From assembly GCA_002704145.1 (NCBI GenBank), contig PAFH01000022.1, positions 1 to 21,768 of the forward strand: a DNA stretch of 21,768 nucleotides, written 5' to 3'. The translations under genes and the position numbers were made by a program. Shown piece after piece: positions 15,559 through 21,768 of this stretch. Source of the DNA: Pelagibacteraceae bacterium (GTDB taxonomy: Bacteria; Pseudomonadota; Alphaproteobacteria; Pelagibacterales; Pelagibacteraceae). Each line of letters begins with the position of its first letter. Positions within the stretch are counted from its first letter, which is position 1. The notes under the pieces were generated by a model that saw only the letters and a program-made list of their open reading frames with translations, did not search any database and was not told where the DNA came from.

Positions 15559-16324
15559 TTCTCATTGTCACTTAACATATGAGCCTATTTATTCATCCCT
15601 CGATGAAACAATAAAACGAGCTAACGACGATGGAGTAAAATATATGTTAACAATATCAACTGAAGATAAAAGTTTTAATAAAATTTTAGATATAACTAAT
15701 AAGTATAAATGTGTTTTTGGTACATATGGTATTCATCCGCATGAAGCAAAAAATCATAAAGAATTAAAATGTGCTGATATTGTAAATAAAATAAAAAAAA
15801 ATAAAAAAATCATTGGTATAGGGGAAACTGGCCTAGATTTTTATTATAACCACTCCGAAAAAAAGGACCAAATTTCATTATTTCATGAACATATTGAAGC
15901 TTCGAGAATTATGAATTTACCATTAGTTATTCATACAAGGTCAGCAGAAGAAGAGACATATAAAATATTAAAAAATGCATTAATAAAAAGTGACCTCAAA
16001 ATATTAATTCATTGTTTTACTGGATCAAAAGAATTTGCGTTTAAACTTATAGATTTAGGAGCTTATATATCTGCTAGTGGTGTTGTTACATTCAAAAAAT
16101 CTAAGAATTTAGCCGAAATATTTAAGGAGCTACCGAACGAAAAAATTTTAGTAGAAACAGATTCTCCTTACTTAGCACCAGAGCCTTTTCGTGGAAAGTC
16201 TAATCAACCGTGTTATATAGTAAATACTGTAAAGTTTCTCTCTGAAATTAAAAAAATTTCTTTAAAAGATTTTTCAAATCAAACTTCTAAAAACTTTTTA
16301 AATCTTTTTGGTGAATTAAGTTGA
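15548..16324 (+). CDS. tatD: TatD-family metal-dependent hydrolase
   Basis: TatD proteins are TIM-barrel metal-dependent DNases, linked to DNA repair and quality control. With the ATG at 15548 the protein has 258 residues and begins with the usual MIIDSHCHL (metal ligands H6 and H8). A TTG two codons upstream is possible but unnecessary. Further ligands are E93 in GIGETGLDFYY, H129 in VIHTR, H155 in IHCFTGS and D205 in ETDSPYLAPEP. The metG–tatD–MBL order is typical of Alphaproteobacteria. It overlaps metG by 11 bases, and its stop TGA shares one base with the next ATG. Confidence 0.94.
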   Translation: MIIDSHCHLTYEPIYSSLDETIKRANDDGVKYMLTISTEDKSFNKILDITNKYKCVFGTYGIHPHEAKNHKELKCADIVNKIKKNKKIIGIGETGLDFYYNHSEKKDQISLFHEHIEASRIMNLPLVIHTRSAEEETYKILKNALIKSDLKILIHCFTGSKEFAFKLIDLGAYISASGVVTFKKSKNLAEIFKELPNEKILVETDSPYLAPEPFRGKSNQPCYIVNTVKFLSEIKKISLKDFSNQTSKNFLNLFGELS

Positions 16325-17088
16325 TGAATAAATTTACTATTTTAGGATGTGGCAGTTCTTTAGGATCACCCTGGATAACTAACTACTTAGGTAAATTAAA
16401 AAAAAATAAAAAAAATTTACGCTCTAGATGTTGTGCACATATACAATATGGAAATTTATCGATTTTAATTGATACATCTCCAGATATAAAAGCTCAGTTT
16501 TTGAAAAATAAAATTAAAGATTTAGACGCCATAATTTACACACATGAACACGCTGATCAAACTTCAGGAATTTTTGAAATGAGGCCTTTCTATTGGAAAA
16601 ATAAAAAAAAAATTCCAGTTTATGGAAGTAAACGCACAATTAAAGCTTTAATATCAAAATATACTTTTTGTTTTAAATCTAGGCATGGCTATAAGCCTAT
16701 CATGAAGGCAACTGTTGTTAAAAATAAATTTAAAATTATTAAAAATAATGAAATTTTAAAAATTGTTCCTTTTGATGTTGCTCATGGATTGATTAATGCT
16801 ACTGGTTTTTTGTTTGAAAATGTAGCTTATATTAGCGATTGTAATCAAATCCCAGATAAATCAATTAAAAATTTGTATAACTTAAAATATCTCATTATTG
16901 ATTGTCTAAAAATAAATAAACACCCATCACATTTTAATTTAGATGAAGCTCTTAATTTAGTGAATTTGGTAAAACCAAAAAAAACAATTTTAACGAATTT
17001 ACATACTGATTTAGACTACCACTATTTGAAGAAGAGCCTTCCCAGCAATATAATGCCAGCTTACGATGGTATAAGCTTTAATTTTTAA
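16324..17088 (+). CDS. PhnP-like MBL-fold metallohydrolase with altered metal ligands
   Basis: The 254-residue protein has the metallo-beta-lactamase fold and resembles the PhnP phosphodiesterase group that follows tatD in Alphaproteobacteria. It starts GCGSSLGSPWIT, the usual N-terminal loop. The HxHxDH motif reads THEHADQTSG (73–82), with Q79 instead of the last His. Other expected ligands are H154 (DVAHG), D172 (ISDCNQIP) and H203 (PSHFN). The final TH motif reads LTNLHTDLDY (223–232), with N225 at the usual His position and H227 nearby. The substrate is not known; a phosphodiester such as a cyclic ribose phosphate is a guess from PhnP. The ATG at 16324 (TGATG) is preferred over the TTG at 16321. 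The 3' end overlaps the converging gpx by 11 bases. Confidence 0.85.
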   Translation: MNKFTILGCGSSLGSPWITNYLGKLKKNKKNLRSRCCAHIQYGNLSILIDTSPDIKAQFLKNKIKDLDAIIYTHEHADQTSGIFEMRPFYWKNKKKIPVYGSKRTIKALISKYTFCFKSRHGYKPIMKATVVKNKFKIIKNNEILKIVPFDVAHGLINATGFLFENVAYISDCNQIPDKSIKNLYNLKYLIIDCLKINKHPSHFNLDEALNLVNLVKPKKTILTNLHTDLDYHYLKKSLPSNIMPAYDGISFNF

Positions 17089-17617
17089 TTTCAGCTTCAA
17101 TTAAATCTAAAAATTTTTTAGAGGTTGGTTTAGTAAATGAGGCGAAGGTGTCGATTACTTTACCATTTTTGCCTATTATAATTTTGTGAAAGTTCCATTT
17201 TGGTATTGCTCCAATTCCATAGTTAGTTCGAGCCCATTTATAAAAAGGGTGAGCTTCATTTCCAATAACATTTGTTTTTTCAGCCATAGGGAAACTTATA
17301 CCAAAGTTAGTTTCACAAAAATCTTTTATCTCTTTATTAGTACCAGGTTCCTGTTTAAAATTATTTGTAGGAACCCCTAAAATTACTACATCTTTATTTT
17401 CATATTTCATCCATATTTTTTGTAAATCGTTATATTGACTTGTATATCCGCATCTACTTGCTACATTTACAACAACAATTATTTTATTCTTAAATTCACT
17501 TAATTTTATCAAATTTCCATCAATCCCATCAAAATTGAAATCGTAAGCTAAATTATTACTAGCAGAAGATTTACTAAAAATACTAAACATAATAATTATA
17601 AAAAAAAATTTTTTCAT
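17078..17617 (-). CDS. Exported glutathione-peroxidase-like thiol peroxidase
   Basis: This GPx-family protein of 179 residues reduces hydroperoxides with a cysteine. The peroxidatic C56 lies in NVASRCGYTSQY, and W141/N142 in PKWNFHKI complete the usual site. The classical catalytic Gln position (FPxNQFG) is N86 in GVPTNNFKQEPG. C101 in DFCETNFGISFPM is placed where the resolving Cys of thioredoxin-dependent GPx enzymes sits, so thioredoxin-like reductants are more likely than glutathione. Residues 1–20 look like a Sec signal peptide, implying a periplasmic site. It overlaps the upstream IscU-like gene by 4 bases. Confidence 0.9.
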   Translation of the reverse strand: MKKFFFIIIMFSIFSKSSASNNLAYDFNFDGIDGNLIKLSEFKNKIIVVVNVASRCGYTSQYNDLQKIWMKYENKDVVILGVPTNNFKQEPGTNKEIKDFCETNFGISFPMAEKTNVIGNEAHPFYKWARTNYGIGAIPKWNFHKIIIGKNGKVIDTFASFTKPTSKKFLDLIEAEIKN

Positions 17618-18021
17618 TTAGCTAATTTAAATGCTTTTAAAATAGCTTCTATAGGCAATATGACACAATTTACTCTATTTATCGTACTTTTATTTAATAA
17701 TTTTTTAAATTCTTTAAATCTAGATGGCAAAAAAATTTTCTTGGTTTTTTTTATATGATTAAAATATTCAAGATTTCTTTTAAGATCTTTTAAACTAAAA
17801 TTTTTGATTTTATTAGCTAAAAGGCTTGCTGACGCTTCACACAAAATACAAGATTCAGTTTCATAACGCATAGACTTAATTTTTGAATTATTTGCTATTA
17901 ATTGAACTTTTATATAGTCACCACAAATTGAATTTTTAGCACTAGATTTATGAGTAAATTTTTTTTTTAAACCTTCAAATTTTGTATCTGAAGCAATTTT
18001 GATAATTTCTTTGTTTATCAT
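17614..18021 (-). CDS. IscU/SufU-like iron–sulfur cluster scaffold protein
   Basis: The 135-residue protein has the NifU-N fold motifs. NSICGDYI carries C33 and D35, ESCILCEASASLLA carries C58 (plus an extra C61), and NRVNCVILP carries C119. These are the three cluster-binding Cys and the stabilising Asp of SufU/IscU scaffolds. The His next to the third Cys in IscU is not present, so it is closer to SufU or to the short alphaproteobacterial scaffold subgroup. It is expected to assemble or carry Fe–S clusters in the cytoplasm. It is joined to nhaA upstream and to the GPx gene downstream by ATGA overlaps. No isc or suf cluster genes are nearby. Confidence 0.85.
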   Translation of the reverse strand: MINKEIIKIASDTKFEGLKKKFTHKSSAKNSICGDYIKVQLIANNSKIKSMRYETESCILCEASASLLANKIKNFSLKDLKRNLEYFNHIKKTKKIFLPSRFKEFKKLLNKSTINRVNCVILPIEAILKAFKLAK

Positions 18022-19190
18022 TTTTTTGAAAAAATAAGTAATAAGAAATAACCAAATAGAGTTGAAAGCAGTGAACCAGCTAGTACACCTATTTTTACAC
18101 CGTCCATATATTCTAAATTATTTGCAAAAGCTAAATTTCCTACAAATAAACTCATAGTAAATCCTATGCCAGTTAAAATAGATACAGCGTAAAATGCTGG
18201 CCAAGTTGAATTATTGGGTTTATCTGCTAATTTTAATTTGACCGAAATATAGGATAAGACAAAAACACCAATTTGTTTTCCAAAAAATAAACCAAGCACA
18301 ATTCCAAGGGGGACTGGATTTAACAATGTAGAAAAAGTTAATCCCTCTAAAGATACGCCAGCATTTGCAAATGCAAAAACAGGCATTATTCCAAATGCTA
18401 CATATGGGGATAAACCATGCTCTAATTTTAATAATAAAGACTGTTTATTATTTTTAATATTATGAGGGATTGTTAGAGCTAATACTACTCCAGCAATTGT
18501 AGCGTGAACACCAGATTGATGAGTAAAATCCCATAAGAAAATTCCTACAATTAAATATGGTAAAAAATTTTTGACTTTGTATTTATTTAATCCAATTAAA
18601 ATACATATTGAGAATAACATTAAAATTAGATATTTAATTTCAATATTTCCAGAGTAAAAAAAGGCTATGATAACAATTGCTCCTAAATCATCAATTATAG
18701 CTAACGCTGTTAAAAAAACTTTAAGCGATACAGGAACTCTTTTTCCCAACAATGATAAAACACCCAAAGAAAAAGCTATATCTGTTGCCGATGGTATAGC
18801 CCAACCGTTCAACGTGTCACTATTTGAAAAATTTACCATGATATAAAATAATGCAGGCACTGCCATTCCACCAACTGCACCTATAATTGGTAATAAGGCC
18901 TGTTTAGGATTTGATAATTCGCCTTGTAAAAATTCTCTTTTGATCTCTAAGGATACAAAAAAGAAAAATATTGCCATTAATACATCGTTTATCCAATGGA
19001 GAACACTAAGTTTTAACCCAAATTCTTTAGTCCCAAGTATTATATATTTTTCTAGTGTTGAAAAATATAATTCACTTAAACTTCCGTTACTGATTACTAA
19101 AGCAAGAACTGCTGCAAAAAGTAAAATTAATCCAGAGGCAGCTTCTAATTTGAAGAAATATTTAAAAGGTTTTGTAATCTGTTGGATCAT
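18018..19190 (-). CDS. nhaA: Na+/H+ antiporter NhaA
   Basis: NhaA exports one Na+ for two H+ and keeps pH and sodium balance; the direction of use suits a marine cell. The 390-residue length equals the family norm, with about 12 hydrophobic segments. Key residues of the E. coli transporter are present: ATDIAFSLGVL with D137, the IIDDLGAI pair D167/D168 that binds the ion, FAFANAGV near 272–279 and K305 in FFGKQIG. Near the C-terminus lies GIGFTMSLFVGNLAF. It is the first gene of a three-gene leftward operon, back-to-back with tRNA-Pro. Confidence 0.96.
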   Translation of the reverse strand: MIQQITKPFKYFFKLEAASGLILLFAAVLALVISNGSLSELYFSTLEKYIILGTKEFGLKLSVLHWINDVLMAIFFFFVSLEIKREFLQGELSNPKQALLPIIGAVGGMAVPALFYIMVNFSNSDTLNGWAIPSATDIAFSLGVLSLLGKRVPVSLKVFLTALAIIDDLGAIVIIAFFYSGNIEIKYLILMLFSICILIGLNKYKVKNFLPYLIVGIFLWDFTHQSGVHATIAGVVLALTIPHNIKNNKQSLLLKLEHGLSPYVAFGIMPVFAFANAGVSLEGLTFSTLLNPVPLGIVLGLFFGKQIGVFVLSYISVKLKLADKPNNSTWPAFYAVSILTGIGFTMSLFVGNLAFANNLEYMDGVKIGVLAGSLLSTLFGYFLLLIFSKK

Positions 19191-19204
19191 AGCTAATATT
19201 TACT

Positions 19205-19232
19205 TCTATAGAGACCATCTTTCAATTGCCAA
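19205..19232 (-). promoter_or_regulatory. Candidate nhaA operon promoter
   Basis: The minus strand carries TTGGCA (19232–19227), a 16-base spacer and TATAGA (19210–19205). The start would be near 19198, about 8 bases before the nhaA ATG. Its -35 overlaps the -35 of the tRNA-Pro promoter on the other strand. Confidence 0.4.
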
Positions 19233-19254
19233 AAAGGCATATTTAACCTATAAA
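19226..19254 (+). promoter_or_regulatory. Candidate tRNA-Pro / fadN promoter
   Basis: TTGCCA (19226–19231, five of six matches), a 17-base spacer and TATAAA (19249–19254, five of six) precede tRNA-Pro. Transcription would begin near 19261, about four bases before the mature tRNA. As only 7 bases separate the tRNA from fadN, this is also the best candidate promoter for the beta-oxidation genes. Confidence 0.55.
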
Positions 19255-19264
19255 AATAGTCGAT

Positions 19265-19341
<77 letters not shown>

Positions 19342-19348
19342 ATTCGAT

Positions 19349-21571
19349 ATGAATATTAATAAAGTTGTAGTTATAGGTTCTGGAACAATGGGTAGTGGTA
19401 TAGCTGCTCATTTATGCAATGCAGATGTGCCAGTTGTGTTATTGGATTTAAAAACTGAAATTGCAGAAAGAGCAAAAGAAAGAATTTTAAAGTCTAAACC
19501 TCCTTTGTTATTTGACAAGAACAAAATTCAAAGTTTGAAGGTTGGCAATATCACAGAAGATTTTGACAATATTTCTGATGCTGACTGGATAATAGAGGCT
19601 GTTGTTGAAAGAATAGATATCAAACATGATATTTATAAAAAAATCTTTGATAAGAGAAAAAAAAACTCAATAGTTTCATCTAATACATCCACAATACCTT
19701 TAAAAGTTTTATCGGAAAAATCAATTCCTGAGGATAAAAAGGACTTTTGTATAACTCATTTTTTTAATCCCGTAAGATATATGGGATTACTAGAAATAGT
19801 TAGAGATGAATTAAATGATCAAAATAAAATCAATTCTTTAAAGAAATTTTGTGAAGAAAAATTAGGTAAAGGTGTAATAATTTGTGGAGATACACCAGGT
19901 TTCTTAGGTAATAGAATTGGAGTTTATGCTATGCAAGTAGCAATGACTGAGGCAGTAAATATGAATCTTTCTATAGAAGAAGCAGACGCGGTCTTTGGTA
20001 GACCTATGGGTATACCTAAGACAGGTGTTTTTGCTTTGTACGATCTTATAGGAATTGATTTGATGTCTGATGTTTTAAAAAGTTTCCAAAAAGAATTACC
20101 GAATGAAGACAAATTTCAAGAAGTTGTTACTGGTTTACCTATTATCAAAGATCTAGTTGAAAAGGGATATACCGGAAGAAAAGGTAAGGGAGGATTCTAC
20201 AGAATGAATAAATTGGAAAATAAAAAGATTCTTGAAGCTTTAGATTTGAAAAAAAAAGAATACTTTCCTGTTAAAAAAATTGATTTAAAAATTGAGAAAA
20301 TTAATCTTTTAGAATTGATTAATAGAGATGATAAATACGGAAAGTACGCGTGGGCAGTAATATCTAAGATTATTTTATATTCGTCTTCTTTGGTGCCTAC
20401 AATTACAGATGAGTATAATGATATAGATGAGGCTTTAAGATTGGGATTTAATTGGTCTATGGGGCCATTTGAAATGCTAGAAGCTATAGGGTTGAAAAAT
20501 TTCTTTCTAAAAATTGGTGATATTAATAAAAATGATTTTTTAAATAATTTAAAGCAAAAAAAAGTAGACAGTTTTTATGATGAGCGGCAAAAATATACTG
20601 AGTTACAAACATTAGGAAAAATAAAAAAAACAGTTATTAAATTAGAAAAAAATGATTCAGCAGAAATATTTAGATTTAAAGATTTTAACATTGTTGAATT
20701 TAAATCAAAAGCAAACGCATTAGATTATGACTCAATGGATGCCTTAAAAAAAGCTACAGATAAACCTCTAATAATAATAAATGAAAGTATGCAATTTTCT
20801 GCAGGTGTAAACCTTAATTATGTAATGGAATTTGTAAACAACAATGATTTGAAGTCTGTTGAAAAATTCATCAAATATTTTCAAGAAACCTGTAAGCATC
20901 TTAAGTATTGTAAACACCCAGTAATATCTGCCCCATCTGGTTTAGCTTTAGGAGGTGGCGAAGAAGTGGTTCTACAAAGTAATTATGTAGTTTCACACAC
21001 AAATATCGTAATGGGCTTGGTAGAAACTATTGTTGGTTTAGTCCCAGCGGGAGGAGGTTGCAAAGAATTACTTTGGAGATGGACCCAAACAAATGAGTCT
21101 AAAACCGATCCAGATTATGCTCCATTAAAAGTATTTGATATTATTGGATATGCTAAGACCGCATCCTCACCACAAGAAGCAAAACCTTTGTTATTTTTAG
21201 ATAGTAATCATAATGTTATTATTAATAGGAATGAACTATTACCAGCAGCAAGAAAATTACTCAATAAAAGCGCTATTAAGTCTCCCTCTACTGAATGTAA
21301 ATTTAAACTATCTGGTAAAAAAGCAAGAGAAAAAATGCACAAAATACTCGAAGCATTATATAATGAGAAAAAGATTCTAAATCACGGTATGGAAGTTGGT
21401 AAAGAATTAGCATATGTTTTAAGTGGTGGAGATACAGATTTAGATAAAGTGGTGACAGAAGATCAAATGTATAAATTAGAATTAAACAGTTTTATGAAAT
21501 TAGTCGATAATAAAAAAACGCAAGATAGAATTGTTCACACATTAAAAACAGGAAAACCATTAATAAATTAA
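19349..21571 (+). CDS. fadN: FadN-type 3-hydroxyacyl-CoA dehydrogenase / enoyl-CoA hydratase
   Basis: The 740-residue bifunctional enzyme would hydrate enoyl-CoA and oxidise 3-hydroxyacyl-CoA in fatty-acid beta-oxidation. The order is dehydrogenase first, hydratase last, as in B. subtilis FadN and many alphaproteobacterial proteins, and opposite to E. coli FadB/FadJ. The NAD-binding loop is GSGTMGSG (10–17). [10 protein letters not shown] starts with H137. A dehydrogenase C-terminal region spans about 185–290, with a second related part to about 400. The crotonase domain (about 465–600) has FSAGVNL and a catalytic-type pair E539 (LGGGEE) and E559 (GLVETIVG), 20 residues apart as in crotonase. 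The start at 19349 avoids a 17-codon extension lying inside tRNA-Pro. Confidence 0.9.
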   Translation: MNINKVVVIGSGTMGSGIAAHLCNADVPVVLLDLKTEIAERAKERILKSKPPLLFDKNKIQSLKVGNITEDFDNISDADWIIEAVVERIDIKHDIYKKIFDKRKKNSIVSSNTSTIPLKVLSEKSIPEDKKDFCITHFFNPVRYMGLLEIVRDELNDQNKINSLKKFCEEKLGKGVIICGDTPGFLGNRIGVYAMQVAMTEAVNMNLSIEEADAVFGRPMGIPKTGVFALYDLIGIDLMSDVLKSFQKELPNEDKFQEVVTGLPIIKDLVEKGYTGRKGKGGFYRMNKLENKKILEALDLKKKEYFPVKKIDLKIEKINLLELINRDDKYGKYAWAVISKIILYSSSLVPTITDEYNDIDEALRLGFNWSMGPFEMLEAIGLKNFFLKIGDINKNDFLNNLKQKKVDSFYDERQKYTELQTLGKIKKTVIKLEKNDSAEIFRFKDFNIVEFKSKANALDYDSMDALKKATDKPLIIINESMQFSAGVNLNYVMEFVNNNDLKSVEKFIKYFQETCKHLKYCKHPVISAPSGLALGGGEEVVLQSNYVVSHTNIVMGLVETIVGLVPAGGGCKELLWRWTQTNESKTDPDYAPLKVFDIIGYAKTASSPQEAKPLLFLDSNHNVIINRNELLPAARKLLNKSAIKSPSTECKFKLSGKKAREKMHKILEALYNEKKILNHGMEVGKELAYVLSGGDTDLDKVVTEDQMYKLELNSFMKLVDNKKTQDRIVHTLKTGKPLIN

Positions 21572-21768
21572 ATGACTATTTATAATGCTCCAGTTGAAGA
21601 TATGATGTTTCTTTTCGATAATCTTAAAGATAATAAGAATTATAAAGAGATTGATAAATTTAAAGAAATAAGTTCTGACTTAGTAAAAGATGTTTTAGAT
21701 CAAGCAGCTAAAATAAATCAAGAAATTGTCCATCCTTTAGCTAAAATAGGCGATGACAGTCCATGTGT
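21572..21768 (+). CDS. Acyl-CoA dehydrogenase, N-terminal part
   Basis: About 65 codons are present; the gene runs off the window. The ATG directly follows the fadN stop (TAAATG). The beginning MTIYNAPVEDMMFLFDNL matches the N-terminal extension (xYxAPxxDMxFxL) of the large, roughly 590-residue acyl-CoA dehydrogenases found beside FadN-type proteins. These FAD enzymes make the first double bond in beta-oxidation. The segment ending IVHPLAKIGDDSPC fits the start of the helical N-terminal domain. A thiolase gene would be expected nearby but is not in view. Confidence 0.85.
   Translation, partial: MTIYNAPVEDMMFLFDNLKDNKNYKEIDKFKEISSDLVKDVLDQAAKINQEIVHPLAKIGDDSPC

Overview
The window reads as a contiguous piece of the chromosome of an AT-rich, streamlined Alphaproteobacterium, most like marine SAR11/Pelagibacterales or HIMB59-type lineages. 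The reasons are the low GC visible throughout, the lysine/asparagine/isoleucine-rich proteins, intergenic gaps of at most about 100 bases, and gene order typical of the class: uvrA/ssb divergent with gyrA after ssb, coaD–cyclophilin–tgt, recG back-to-back with sdhE, and rlpA–dacC–tmk–holB–metG–tatD–MBL hydrolase. The assignment to class is firm; the assignment to order is inference.

Region 1 (1–5471): the first codons of uvrA on the minus strand, then a plus-strand run ssb–gyrA–coaD–ppiA–tgt with gaps of 5 bases or fewer, followed by tRNA-Lys(UUU). It combines single-strand DNA binding, supercoiling, CoA synthesis, periplasmic proline isomerisation and tRNA base exchange. Region 2 (5511–9473): a Tat-type M48 metallopeptidase lipoprotein (minus), a DUF502 membrane protein (plus), recG (minus), sdhE (plus) and tRNA-Ser(UGA) (minus); strands alternate and the convergent genes touch. 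Region 3 (9568–17088): eight plus-strand genes, mltB–rlpA-like–dacC–tmk–holB–metG–tatD–MBL hydrolase, in which every one of the seven junctions overlaps. The first three act on the cell wall; the others serve dTMP synthesis, the replication clamp loader, methionyl-tRNA and DNA/nucleotide housekeeping. Region 4 (17078–19190, minus): nhaA, an IscU/SufU-like Fe–S scaffold and an exported glutathione-peroxidase-like protein, joined by 4-base overlaps. Region 5 (19265–21768): tRNA-Pro(UGG), then only 7 bases later a FadN-type beta-oxidation protein and the start of an acyl-CoA dehydrogenase.

There are no mobile elements, CRISPR arrays, prophage genes or rRNAs, and no stretch over 300 bases lacks a gene. 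I do not see a new multi-gene system. The interest lies in details of familiar genes: a tRNA-guanine transglycosylase lacking two of its four zinc ligands, an MBL hydrolase and an RlpA-like protein with altered key residues, a beta-oxidation mRNA that would be nearly leaderless after tRNA-Pro processing, back-to-back promoters sharing a -35 region, and extreme gene overlap. Promoter calls are made by eye in an AT-rich background and are tentative.
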